Source: Streptomyces sp. DHE7-1
GTDB taxonomy: Bacteria; Actinomycetota; Actinomycetes; Streptomycetales; Streptomycetaceae
Length of the DNA: 64,000 nucleotides
Direction: 5' to 3'
Assembly (NCBI GenBank): GCA_016432725.1
Contig: JACJDG010000003.1
Span: 2,480,001-2,544,000, forward strand
Shown here: one piece after another, positions 1 through 10,339 of the stretch
How positions within the stretch are numbered: the first letter of the stretch is position 1
How the letters are laid out: each line of letters starts with the position of its first letter
Notes under the pieces: model-generated
Database searches by the model: none
Told to the model about the DNA's origin: nothing
What the model saw: the letters and a program-made list of their open reading frames with translations, nothing else
Translations under genes and position numbers: made by a program

Positions 1-1455
1 CTGGCCGAACAGGTCCCGTTGCGCCCAGCCGGATTCGCCCCGCCGGGTACCGAACAGGGCTTACCCGCACCGCCGCTGGAGGCATACGGCTTCCCGGAGG
101 GCTACGACGCCGACGGCCAGATCGCGGAGTACCGGGCCGTGTCCGCCCAGCGGATCGCGGACGAGTGGGTGCAGTTGGAGGCCGTCACCGGGCACGGCCA
201 GCCGCTGCGGAACGGGTTCAGCGGCGCCGCGGTGACCCTGAAGGACGGCCGGGTGGTCGGCATGGTCGCTCAGATGGCCGCCGAGCCGGACGTCCGGGTC
301 GCCCGCATGCTGCCCACCGACGTGATGGCCCGCTACTGGCCCGCACTGGGCGAGCTGGTCCCGGCCCTCGCCGACGGCCCGGACCCGGTGCCACGGCTGT
401 ACGGGCTGGTCCGGCGGGCCTCCGCCGAGGGGCTGAAGGCCAGGCCGGAGCGGCTGTTCGTGGATGCCGTGGGCGACTTCGGTCCCGAACCGCCGCCGGG
501 TGGATTCGACACGCTGATGGCGGCGGTCCGCTATGTGCAGTGGGAGGTCCCGGAGCCGGCCGAGGCGATGACCAGGTTCGCCGACCGGCTCACGGAGCTG
601 CTGGACGGGGCCGCCGCGCCCACCGAACCCGCGAACCCCGCCACGGACCCGGCCGCGTGGGCGCCCATCCTCGTCGAGATCGACCGCAGCGGCGCGGGGC
701 AGGACCAGGTGAGGGTCGCCGTGTCGGCGTACCGGGAGGGCCACCGCCGCCCCGTGGACACGGTCCGGCTGACACGCGCCGAGGTGCAGCGATACGTGCA
801 ACGGGGCATCGACGAGGCCTTCTCCCATCTCGCCCCGGACGCGGACGAGTTGCTGACGTTCGTGCTGCCCCGCGACTTGCTCGATCTGCCGGTGGCGCAC
901 TGGGCGTGCAGCGCGGACGACCCGACCCCGCTCGGCTGTGCCCACCCCGTGGTCGTCGCCGACGGCGCCCGGTATCGCAGCAACCGGCTGCGGCACCAGC
1001 TCGGCAAGAAGTGGCAGCGGCTGTCGGCGGGCTCCACCACGACCGTGCACCGCGTGGACTGCGACACCCCGGATCATCCGTTCGGCCTGCGCAGACACCT
1101 GCGCAGGACCGAGGCGGAGCTCGCGGGCTTCGCCCGGCCGCCCGACGCCGCGCCCGAGAAGTTCGAGGAAGTCCTCAACATGCCCGTGCCGATCCTGCTG
1201 TGGTCGCGCTCCGGCTGCCCCGGCGACGCCGGGCATCGCGCCCCCTGCACCGGCAGCACGTTCCTCGATGCCCTCACCGCCCGCCTCCAGGGTGTCCCAC
1301 CGGCCGAACTGCCACGTCACGTACAGGCTCTGCGGGAGGACGCACTGGCCGACGAGGATCCCGACGGGCACTGGGCGCGGGACATCCAGCTCCTGTGGGA
1401 CGCCCCCCACTGCTTCCCCGGCCCGCCCGCCAGCACGCACACGCCCGTCAGCTGA
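1..1455 (+). CDS. Trypsin-like protease with VMAP-C domain (5' partial)
   Basis: The frame is open to the window edge, so the true start and the protease His and Asp lie upstream. The visible 484 residues begin with the end of a trypsin-like fold: the serine motif GFSGAA has its Ser at visible residue 74. A helical linker (about 125-205), resembling an effector-associated domain, follows. From about residue 217 to the end there is a VMAP-C-like domain, with ILVEID, then FVLPRDLLDLPVAHW and a C-terminal ILLWSRSG block. VMAP proteins are known partners of vWA and MoxR proteins in NTP-dependent conflict systems, where they carry the effector, here a protease. The MoxR gene starts 25 bases downstream, which fits one operon. 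The family call rests on recalled motifs; the protease assignment is less certain because only the Ser is visible. Confidence 0.75.
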   Translation: MAEQVPLRPAGFAPPGTEQGLPAPPLEAYGFPEGYDADGQIAEYRAVSAQRIADEWVQLEAVTGHGQPLRNGFSGAAVTLKDGRVVGMVAQMAAEPDVRVARMLPTDVMARYWPALGELVPALADGPDPVPRLYGLVRRASAEGLKARPERLFVDAVGDFGPEPPPGGFDTLMAAVRYVQWEVPEPAEAMTRFADRLTELLDGAAAPTEPANPATDPAAWAPILVEIDRSGAGQDQVRVAVSAYREGHRRPVDTVRLTRAEVQRYVQRGIDEAFSHLAPDADELLTFVLPRDLLDLPVAHWACSADDPTPLGCAHPVVVADGARYRSNRLRHQLGKKWQRLSAGSTTTVHRVDCDTPDHPFGLRRHLRRTEAELAGFARPPDAAPEKFEEVLNMPVPILLWSRSGCPGDAGHRAPCTGSTFLDALTARLQGVPPAELPRHVQALREDALADEDPDGHWARDIQLLWDAPHCFPGPPASTHTPVS

Positions 1456-1480
1456 CCGCAGAGAGGAAGGACCGCGTCCC

Positions 1481-2515
1481 ATGCCCCTGTGGCCCGTGTA
1501 CACCGGTACGAAGGAGCCCCACGACGGGATCGCCCTGCTGCCCGACCCGCCGCCCTGGCGGGCCTTCGACGGCGGCCCGGCTCTGGCCACGCCGGCCGAC
1601 GGCGCCGACACCACGGCCACGTCGCCCGACCGCAGACACCGCGCCGAGACCTACCGGGCCACCCCGCAGGCGGTGCAACTGGTGAACGCGGCCCTCTATC
1701 TGCGCCGCCCCCTGCTGGTCACCGGGCCGCCCGGCACCGGCAAGTCCTCCCTCGCCTATGCGGTGGCCCGTGAGCTGAAGCTCGGCCCGGTGCTGCGCTG
1801 GAACATCACCAGCCGCAGCACCCTGCACGAGGGCCTCTACAGTTACGACCCGCTGTCCCGCCTGTACGCGGCCCGCCAGGCGGCCGCCCGGCCCGCGACC
1901 GGCACGCCGCAGGAGCACGCGGACGGCATCGAGGACCATCTGCGCCTCGGCCCGCTCGGCACCGCCCTCCTGCCGTACACCCGGCCCCGCGCCCTGCTCA
2001 TCGACGAGATCGACAAGAGCGACCTGGACCTGCCCAACGACCTGCTGAACGTGCTGGAGGAGGGCCAGTACGAGATCCCCGAGCTTCTCCGCTCCCACGA
2101 CACGGGGAGCCCGTGGGCCGAGGTGATGATCGACGGCACCCACGAGCGCGTCCCGGTCGAACGCGGCAGGGTGCGCTGCCGTGCCTTCCCGTTCGTCGTG
2201 CTGACCAGCAACGGCGAGCGTGAGTTCCCGCCCGCCTTCCTGCGCCGTTGTGTCACCCTGCGACTGCGCCAGCCCGACGACGCCCATCTCGCCGACATCG
2301 TCCGCGCCCACTTCGACGGCGAGCCGGACGCCTACGCCGAGACGTTGATCAGCCGGTTCCTGTCCAGGGTGAACGGCGGCGACCTGGCCACCGACCAGCT
2401 TCTGAACGCCATCTACCTGGCCCGCTCCTCCGACCTGCCCGCCGAGTCCCTGGACGAGCTGGCGCGGCAGCTCATGCCCTACCTCGGTGACGCCCACCGC
2501 TCCGATGGCTTCTGA
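1481..2515 (+). CDS. MoxR-type AAA+ ATPase
   Basis: A 344-residue AAA+ ATPase of the MoxR type, expected to remodel or gate its partner proteins using ATP. Walker A is GPPGTGKS (about residue 82), Walker B is LLIDEIDK (about 172), a sensor-1-like TSNGER lies near 244, and an arginine-finger candidate lies in PPAFLRRC (about 254). ATG at 1481 was chosen because it follows GAGAGGAAGG with good spacing and begins just after the VMAP gene stop; the frame stays open far upstream only by chance. It overlaps the next gene start by 11 bases, which indicates translational coupling. It sits between VMAP and vWA genes, the order expected of a ternary vWA-MoxR-VMAP system. Confidence 0.92.
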   Translation: MPLWPVYTGTKEPHDGIALLPDPPPWRAFDGGPALATPADGADTTATSPDRRHRAETYRATPQAVQLVNAALYLRRPLLVTGPPGTGKSSLAYAVARELKLGPVLRWNITSRSTLHEGLYSYDPLSRLYAARQAAARPATGTPQEHADGIEDHLRLGPLGTALLPYTRPRALLIDEIDKSDLDLPNDLLNVLEEGQYEIPELLRSHDTGSPWAEVMIDGTHERVPVERGRVRCRAFPFVVLTSNGEREFPPAFLRRCVTLRLRQPDDAHLADIVRAHFDGEPDAYAETLISRFLSRVNGGDLATDQLLNAIYLARSSDLPAESLDELARQLMPYLGDAHRSDGF

Positions 2516-5500
2516 CGCCGACGGTGCCACGGACCCGCTCGTCCGTCTGGCGGACATCCTGGCCGAGGCGACGGGCGGAGCCCGCCCCACCGCACTGGAG
2601 CTCGCCGAACTGCTCTGGCTGGCACGGCGACTGGAGCCCGTGACGGAGGAACCCGCGAACCGGGCCACGCGATCGGAGAGTGGCATCGGGGACGCGCGGC
2701 GGAAGGATCCGCCTCGGCCGGCCCAACCCGAACCCCCGGCGCCGATCCCAGCCGGTGACCGCTCGCCCTCGCCTCCCGCGCCCACGGCACCGGCCGCGCT
2801 CCCCCGGCAGCCCCGCGTTCCCCTCCACCTGCCCGCCCACAGCGAGGGACCCGGACCCCAGCACACCGCGCTCCGGGCGCCCGCGCCCCCGATGCTCCGT
2901 CACCCCCTCGGGCTCCAGCGCGCCCTGCGTCCGCTCAAGCTCCGCACCGACGCCCCGACCGGGCACCGGCTGGACGAGCGGGCGACGGCCGATCGCATCG
3001 CCCGCCTCGGCGCGGCCCCCGAGTGGTGGCTGCCGGTACTGCGCCCCGCCCGCGAGCGCTGGCTGCGCCTGAACCTGGTGCACGACACCGGACCCACCAT
3101 GCCCGTCTGGCGGCCCCTGGTGCGCGAACTGCACACCGCGCTGGCCCAGTCCGGCGTGTTCCGCACGGTGACCCTGGCCCCGCTGGAGCCCGACGGCACG
3201 GTGCACGGCGCGCACGCCCCCACCGACGGCCGCACGGTCACCCTCGTCATCAGCGACTGCATGGGCCCGCAGTGGCGGCCGGGCCCGGCCGGGGCCCGCT
3301 GGGAGGCGACGCTGCGCCGCTGGTCGCACCGCGCGCCCGTGGCCGTCGTCCAGCCGCTTCCCGAGCACCTGTGGCGCGACACCGCTCTGCCCGCCGAGCC
3401 CGGACTGCTGACCGCCCCGGGTCCAGCCGCGCCCACGGCGACGCTCACCTTCGCGCCCTTTGACGCGGACCGGGCCCCGTACACCGAACACGGGGCCGTA
3501 ACGCTGCCGGTGATGGAGCCGGACCCCGGCTGGCTGGCGAGCTGGGCGAGGCTGGTGGCCTCGCCGGGCGGCAGCGCGTTTCCCGGCTCGGTCGCACTGG
3601 TGGGCCGCCCGCCGGACCCGGCGGCCCGCACCGACCTCTCCCGGTTGTCCCCGGAGGAGCTGGTCCTGCGCTTCCGCTCGGCCTCGTCCCGGGAGGCCTT
3701 CCGCCTGGCCGGGCACCTGGCCCTCGGCCGTGCCGACCTGCCGGTCATGCGTCTGGTCCAGCGCGCGGTCGAGCCCGTTCCGCGACCGCAGCACCTGGCC
3801 GAGGTGATCCTCAGCGGCCTGCTCGCCGCCGCTCCCGGCCCGCCGGGCTCGTACGTCTTCCGGCCCGGCGTCCGTGACCTGCTGCTGCGCTCCCTTCCCC
3901 GCTCGTCCCGCGTCGCCACGGCCGAGCTGCTCGCCAGAGTCGGCGCCCTGATCGAGGAGCGGGCCGGGTCGACGCCCGGTGAGTTCCGGGCGGTGACCCC
4001 GGCGGCCGGCGGTGCGGAGTCGGCCCCGGCGGGCGGGGCGGCCTTCGCGACGGTACGCCCGGACAGTGTGCGGCAGTTGGGCGGCGGGACGGTGCCCGCG
4101 GAGCTGGACGGCGGCCGGTACCGGCTGCTGGAGCGGCTGTCACCGACCGGGACGGTGTGGCGGGCGGAGGACCGCGCGGCCCGGCGAACGGTGGCGGTGC
4201 GGCTGCACGGCACGGTCACGGACCCGGTGCGGCGGGAGGCGTTCGTGACGGCCGCCCGCCGCCTGAAGGAACTGCGCCATCCGAACGTGGTGACCGTCCA
4301 CGACGCCGGCGTCGTGGACGGCACGCCGTTCGTCGTCATGGAGCACCTGGACGGGATCCCCCTGAACACACTGGCGGCGCCCAGTGGTTACCGCCTTCCG
4401 GCGCCCCTCGCCGTGTCAGTGGGCGCGCAACTGGCGCGGGCACTCGATGCCGTCCACTCGCTCGGCGTCTCTCACGGCGGGCTCGGCTTGTCCCGGGTAT
4501 CGCTACTGCCGGACGGGCGAGTCAAGCTCGGCCTCTTCGAACCCGGCCGGTTCGACGGACCGGAGGGGCGGGAGACCGACCTGCGGGCGTTGGCCGAGCT
4601 GATGTTGCTCCTTTGCGCGGGCGTCGTGCGCGTGACACGGCCATTCACCGCCGATCAGATGCGACACCTCCCTGTGCCGCTGCGGCAGCATTACGCGGAC
4701 GCCCTCAGCCTGCTGACGGCGTCCTCGCCCGTCCAACAGGAGCAGGGCAGGCTGCTGCTCGACAGGACGGGACCGCGGACCGAGGCCAGGAGTTCGTACG
4801 GCCGACGGCGCTACCGGCTGCTCGGCCCGGTGGCGGTCGAATTCCGGGGTGCGGAACAGCCGCTCGGTGTCTCCGGCAGGACGATGCTGGCCATGCTGCT
4901 GCTGAGGAACGGCCGCAAGGTGACCCACCAGGAGCTGTGGGCCGAGCTGTCGGCGGCCGAGGAACAGCGGCATCGATCGGTGACCCCGGACCGGATTGCC
5001 GCCCAGGTGGCCGCCGCCGTGGGCCCCGGCGCGCTGGCGAAGCTCCCCGACGGCTATGCCCTGCACACCAGCTCGGACTTACTGGACGTGACGGAGTGGA
5101 CGGAGCTGTACCGCACGGCCGAGGCGCTGGCGGCCCGAGACGAGCCGGGGCGTGCCCGCGACCACCTGGAGACAGCGCTGTCCCTCTGGCTCGGTGAGGA
5201 GCCCCTCGCGGGCGTCCCCGGCCCCGCTGCCCGCGCCGCCCGCCCCCGCCTGATCCAGCTCCGGCACACCGTCTGCCGCAGACGTGCCGAACTCGACCTG
5301 GAAATGGGCGAGTACGACCGGGCCGTCAGGGATCTCACCGCCCTGCTGCACTCCCACCCGCCCGTGAGGACTACCGTCGTCTGCTGTTGATCGCGCTGCG
5401 CGAGCTGGGCCGGCTCGAAGAAGCGCTGGAGGTGTTCGAGGAGTACGAGCTGAACGGCGGCGTCGACCCCGAGCTGCTGGCTCTCGGACATGAGCTGCGC

Positions 5501-7321
5501 CGTGACCACGCCGACCTCACCGAACCTGACGGCGCCCACCCCGCGCGGGACACCACCGCGACGACCGACCCGTACCCGAGCCGCCGGGAGGAGGGCCCCT
5601 TCCCCACCGAGGACGACCTCCCCTCACTCCTGTACGGCCCCGACGACTCGCCGGTGGAAGCGCCACTGCCGCAGAACGAGGTGCCGGAGAGCCTGTTCGC
5701 CGACGAGCCGGCCACCCCCGCGCCTGCGCCGTTCCGGGTCGCGGCCCTGTTCGAGTACGTTGGCGGGACCCGTGAGATGGACGACCTGGCGGCCCTGGGC
5801 CGGGCGGTCACCCGGCTGCTGATGGCCGGCCGGCTCAGCCTGGACAACTACGAGATGCGGGCACTGGACGACGGGTACGCCGTGCTGCTGCGCCCTGGGG
5901 CACCAGTGCTCCCCCTGCTGGACGTCACCCTGCGGGAGTTCGCGGACCGGGTGGCGGAGACCGGCCGCGCGCGCTGGCGGGTGACCTTCCTGGCCGGTGA
6001 GGACGACGAGGGTGGCCGGCCGCCCTCGGAGAGCCTCGCCGACGACGTCCTCAGGGCGCACGCGGCCCGGGGCGTCGCCGTCTTCTCCCCCTCGCTGTAC
6101 CGGGAACTGGTGGCGAGCGGGTACGACGGACCCGCCCCACAGGCTCTGACGCCGGGAGGCGCCGAGGACGGTTGGTATGTCCTCGCCCACGCCCCGCGGC
6201 CCGAAACGGTCAGCTCGGTCCACGGACCCTTCCTGCTGCCCCTGCGGCTGCCGCTGCCCGAGCCCGCGGGCCACACCCGGAGCGTCGTGTACGCCACGAG
6301 TCCGGGGCTCACCCTCGATCGGGATCGCAGGGCCACGTTCTACTACGAGGTGGACCTCACCGATCGCCGCCTGCCGCTGGAGGAGTCCGGGCCACACCTC
6401 GACGGGGCCCCGGTGTTCAAGGCCGCGGGTACGGCGGTGTGGCGGGTCACCGACCCGGTCGGCGCCGTTCGGGCCCAGGCGGAGCTGAACATCTCCGACC
6501 TCGTCACCGGGCACCTGCGGCAGTGCCTGCGCGAGGTCACGCTCGCCTACCCGCCCGGTTATGCGCTCCAGGCCCAGGCGGCGCTGGACTGGCAGCTCGG
6601 CCGCCTGTCACCGACCTGGAGCGTGGTCGGCTGGAGGGTGGCGCTGACCCCGGTGGCCACAACGCGCGCGCCCTCACCGCCGACTTCGGGTGAGAGCCTG
6701 CTGGCCGGCGCGCTACGCGCGGCCCAGGCCGTCATCCTCGGTTTCGACGGCACCCTGACCCGGCTCGGCACGGAGTCGGGCGACCTCGTGCTCCGGCACC
6801 GAAGTTGGGCCGGCCCGGCCGACGACCCGCTCGACCTGCTCCGCCTGGCCGTGCGGAGTTCGGTGAGCGTGGCGTCGTCGATGGAGGCGGAGCTGGCGGC
6901 TCTGGAGCGGGCGGCCGCCCAGCGGGCGGCCCCCGTCCCGCACGCCGACCTGCTGGTGCGCACCCTGGCCGCCAAGGGCGTGCCACTGGCCGTCGTGACC
7001 GACCGCGACCGGAACGCGGCGGTGACGTACCTGCGCCGACGCGGCCTCATGGACTGCCTGCCCGGCCGGGTTCACGGGCGGGACGGGGTGCGCGATGCGC
7101 TCATGCCCGATCCCCGGCTGCTGCTGGAGGCCGCCCGCCGGCTCGGTGCCGACCGGCGCGACTGCCTGTTGATCGGTTCCAGCGATTTCGAGCGGGACGC
7201 CGCGAGATCCGCAGGCATGGGCTTCGTCCATGTCGCCCCCGGACCCCCGGAGGCGCTCACGCCCTCCCTGTTCGACTCCGTCGGGCTCCTCCCCCTCCTG
7301 CGCGCCGCGCGGACCCTCTGA
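2505..7321 (+). CDS. SAV_2336-type vWA-like / pseudokinase / SARP-like / HAD protein (frameshift at 5361-5363)
   Basis: Read as two frames (to 5390, then from 5387) but best explained as one gene of 1605 aa that has lost one C in the run at 5361-5363; the repaired text reads HPPREDYRRLLLIALREL, a normal BTAD sequence. Domains in order: SAV_2336-like N terminus (ELAELLWLARRLE); a vWA-like fold from about residue 185 (LNLVHDTGPTMPVW, then VTLVISD); a pseudokinase at about 538-704; a winged-helix and BTAD unit as in SARP/AfsR regulators, about 764-1000; an alpha-beta region; and a C-terminal HAD phosphatase-like domain with FDGTL, VVTD and CLLIGSSDFERDAA. GTG at 2487 is an alternative start. It is the vWA partner in the ternary system. 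The HAD aspartates are present; its substrate is unknown. Confidence 0.8.
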
Positions 7322-7462
7322 ACCGCACTCCCGCGTCGAACCCCCCATTCAGCGGCGCCCCGCCCGGCCCCCTCCCACAGGCGCACCGTCGGCGTCCCCC
7401 GGAGAGTGGGGAGGAAGCCACCGTCCGGCCTCCAAGGCCCTGCGCACTCGGGAGGATCCGCC

Positions 7463-8500
7463 GTGACCGTAAGCCTGGAGCAGTTGCGTCGCTGCCACTT
7501 CGCCGTCGACCTGGGCGCGGCCCGTACCCGGGTGTACGTGAAGGGTGCCGGGATCGTCGTCGACCAGCCATCGGTCGCGGCCGTGAACACCCGGACGGGC
7601 GCGCTGATCGCGGTGGGCGAGTTCGCGGAGCAGATGACGGGGCGGACACCGGGATACATCAAGGTCGTGCGGCCCATCTCCGGCGGCACGGTGGTCGACA
7701 TCGAGATGGCCCAGCGCATGCTGCGGCAACTGCTCGGCGAGAAGGTGCGCCGAGCCCTGCGCCGCAAGCCCCGGCTGCGGGCGGCGGCCTGCACCCCGCA
7801 CGACGCGGACCCGCTCGCCCAGCGGGCGACGATCGAGACACTGGTCGGGCTGGGGGCGCGCCGGGTCGAGCTGGTGGACACCCTGATCGCGGCCGCGGTG
7901 GGGTGCGGACTCCCGGTGGAGCAGCCCGAAGCGACCATGATCATGGTGTGCGGGGCGGCGGCCACGCAGGTCGCCGTGCTCTCCCTCGGCTCGCTGGTCA
8001 CCGCCGAGCGGGTCCCGGTCGGCGGGGAGGCCGTCGACAATGCCATCGTGCAGCACCTGCGGCTCGAACACCGGTTGCTGCTGCCGAGCCAGGCGGTACG
8101 GCCGCTGCAGCTCGCGCTGTCCGGCAACGGGCTCACCCCGGACGGGCCGACGCTGACGGAGATCCACGGGCGGGACGTGGTCACCGGTCTCGCCCGCAGT
8201 GTGCGGGTCAAGACGGCGGCCGTCCGCAACGCCATCCAGACCCCGCTGACCTCGGTCCTGGACGGCATCGGCAAGGTGCTGCGCGAGTGCCCGCCCGACC
8301 TGGTGGCCGACCTGGCCGACCGCGGGCTCGTGATGGTCGGCGGCTCCGCCCTGCTGCCCGGCCTGGACCAGATGCTGCGTCAGGCGATCGGCATCCCGGT
8401 GCACATCGCGGAACGGCCGGAGCTGTGCGCGGTCCAGGGCCTCGGCGCCATGCTGGAGGGCAACGTCGAACCCCTCGTACTGAACCCGCGCGCCGCCTGA
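7463..8500 (+). CDS. mbl: MreB/Mbl-family actin-like protein with degenerate ATP site
   Basis: A 345-residue actin-fold protein of the MreB family. GTG at 7463 was chosen for the GGAGG at 7451-7455; upstream codons are open but unlike the family. Phosphate-1 loop is DLGAARTRVYV (about residue 15) and the adenosine motif is MVGGSALLPGLDQM (about 290). The phosphate-2 loop, normally VDIGGGTTEVAV, reads VCGAAATQVAV, so the conserved Asp is Cys and the glycines are Ala. Nucleotide hydrolysis is therefore doubtful. Length and surroundings match, from memory, the Mbl paralogue of Streptomyces, which helps spore-wall synthesis beside MreB. The symbol rests on that memory. A conventional MreB is unlikely because no mreC or mreD follows. 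Confidence 0.78.
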   Translation: MTVSLEQLRRCHFAVDLGAARTRVYVKGAGIVVDQPSVAAVNTRTGALIAVGEFAEQMTGRTPGYIKVVRPISGGTVVDIEMAQRMLRQLLGEKVRRALRRKPRLRAAACTPHDADPLAQRATIETLVGLGARRVELVDTLIAAAVGCGLPVEQPEATMIMVCGAAATQVAVLSLGSLVTAERVPVGGEAVDNAIVQHLRLEHRLLLPSQAVRPLQLALSGNGLTPDGPTLTEIHGRDVVTGLARSVRVKTAAVRNAIQTPLTSVLDGIGKVLRECPPDLVADLADRGLVMVGGSALLPGLDQMLRQAIGIPVHIAERPELCAVQGLGAMLEGNVEPLVLNPRAA

Positions 8501-9553
8501 GCGGGTCCGCCGCCGGGACAAGTGGCCGCGGATCGTCGTACCGACTCCGCCGCGTGCGTTCGGACCAGGCCGGACAGCCGCTCTGACCAAGCAGCCGGCG
8601 GGTCGGCCGGAGTGCAGGTCGGCGGCCGGTCGGCCAGGCGGCCCCGGCCCCGGATCTCCAGCGACACCTGGCCCCCTCCCCCGGCCCACCCGTGAGCGCG
8701 TCCATGTCGTCGCCGTGGACCACGCCGTCGGTGGGCCGGCTCTGCGGTGATCGGGGAGAGGTCCGCAGGCCGCAGCCCGGTCGGACCGAGCCGGCGGCCG
8801 CGCTCGGTGACCAGGTGCCGAGCTCGGGCGAGCAGTGCGCGCGGCCGTCCAGGCCCACCTGTACGCGCCCGTCCGTCCAGGCCCGCGGTACACGCGCCCG
8901 CTCGTCCTGGCCGCCGGTGCCGTAGAGCCACAGGACGGGACCTCGCGACCCCGGAACGCCGTGTTGATGAGCGCCCGGTGCTGGGCACGGGCGGGGTGCT
9001 CGGCGGCACCTCGGCCCGCCCACACCGGCTCGCCGGCGGTGCGCACGCGCCGGCCGAGCGGCCGGCCGGTGGCGAAGGCGTGCGGCACGCCGGGGTGATC
9101 CGGCCGGGACAGCGTCCGGCCTCCCGCAGGTCCAGGCCGCGCACGGCGCGGCATCGGCGTCGGCGTCGGCGCCCAGCGCGTTCCGGATCGGCCGCGGGTT
9201 CTCCCCGGGCACCGCGACCGCGACCGGCTCACCGGTGGCCTGGGCGGACGCGCACGCACGGCACGGTGCCGGTGCCGGTGAGGTACCGCTCGGTGCCCGC
9301 GTGGACGAGGGCGGGGCACGCGAGCGGTCCTGGGGGCCGTGGTCATGACGCAGGCGGGTCCGGGCGGCGCACGGCGGCCCGTGGTGCGGCGGCGCCCGTC
9401 GGGGGCGCCGCCGGCTCCGGCACGCTCACGCCGCCTCCCCACGGCACCGGGCGGGGCCCGTGTGCGCCCGGGTGCTGTCCGGCGGGGGTGTAGGCGCCGG
9501 GACGCGAGGGCAGGCGAGGAGGCGAGCCACGAGGACCGAAGCAGGGCGGAGAC
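8501..9553. other. 1.05 kb without a convincing gene; possible decayed frame on minus strand
   Basis: No open frame here has a credible start, ribosome site and family resemblance. On the minus strand pieces of sensible-looking protein appear in different frames, for example VPGENPRPIRNALGADADAD near 9150-9215 and VLWLYGTGGQDERARVPRAW near 8870-8940. This may be a gene broken by several indels, real or technical. I do not recognise its family. Confidence 0.35.
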
Positions 9554-10339
9554 ATGACCTCAGCGGCACGAGACCCGCACGCCGGAGCGCCGGAGACTCT
9601 GGTCGTGGAGGGCCGGACGGTACGTGACCGGGCTTTACTCCAGGCGCGCGGGGAACTGGTGCACGACTGCGCGGACACACTGGCGAGAGCCCTGGCGGCC
9701 CTTCCGGCGGACGTCGCCCGGGTCGAAGTGGACACGAGCGGCGTGTCCTTCATGGACACCTCGGGTCTGCGGTTCCTGGACGTGCTGGGCGAGTACGGGC
9801 GCCGGCGCGGCGTGCCGGTCGCGCTCACCGGATGGCAGGGACAGCCCCGCCGGGTGCTGGAACTGGTGGGTCTGGACGGCACCGACCCGCTGACGGCCGC
9901 GCCGTTCGCCGGTTCACGCGCCCGCAGCGGCTCCGCGGTGGCCCGTGAGCGGGCCGAGCAACTGCGGCTGCTGCGGGCCGAGGTGGCGCAGTTGCGGCAC
10001 GCGATCGAATCCCGCCCGGTGATCGACCAGGCGCGCGGCGTCCTGATGGCCGCTCACTCCTGCACCCCCGAACAGGCCTGGCACATCCTGCGGGAGGCCT
10101 CCCAGCGCACCAACACCAAGCTGCGCGAGGTGGCGGCCGCGCTCGTCGCGAGCACGGCGCCCGGCGGTCCGGCGCCGCCCGGGGCCCTGCGTGCCGCGCT
10201 GCGCGCGGCGGTGGCCCGCCATGTGCCGCCGGCCCCGACGACCGGTGACGGCGGGCGTGCGGCGATCAGTACGGGAGGATGCGCCCGGAAGGCGTCCTGC
10301 GGTCGATCTCCTGCTCGCGCGGGGCGGGCCGGCGAATGA
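9554..10339 (+). CDS. STAS (anti-anti-sigma) plus ANTAR domain protein
   Basis: A 261-residue two-domain signalling protein. The N-terminal STAS domain (about residues 15-115) has the SpoIIAA-type site FMDTSGLRFLD, where the Ser is the usual phosphorylation target of an anti-sigma kinase. After a linker helix, an ANTAR domain (about 145-205) reads IDQARGVLMAAHSCTPEQAW and then LREASQRTNTKLREVA, the RNA-binding antiterminator helices. The combination suggests that partner switching controls RNA antitermination; that is inference. The last 40 residues are rich in Gly, Ala and Arg and may be out of frame. ATG at 9554 follows GGGCGGAGAC. No operon partner is visible. Confidence 0.8.
   Translation: MTSAARDPHAGAPETLVVEGRTVRDRALLQARGELVHDCADTLARALAALPADVARVEVDTSGVSFMDTSGLRFLDVLGEYGRRRGVPVALTGWQGQPRRVLELVGLDGTDPLTAAPFAGSRARSGSAVARERAEQLRLLRAEVAQLRHAIESRPVIDQARGVLMAAHSCTPEQAWHILREASQRTNTKLREVAAALVASTAPGGPAPPGALRAALRAAVARHVPPAPTTGDGGRAAISTGGCARKASCGRSPARAGRAGE

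Noticed and set aside
61..1620. A 519-codon minus-strand frame opposite the VMAP gene
   Set aside because: Antisense shadow; the plus strand carries coherent protease and VMAP-C motifs.
2487..2504. GTG at 2487 as start of the vWA-like protein
   Set aside because: In frame and possible, but the ATG at 2505 is the more usual codon; the difference is six residues and cannot be settled by sequence.
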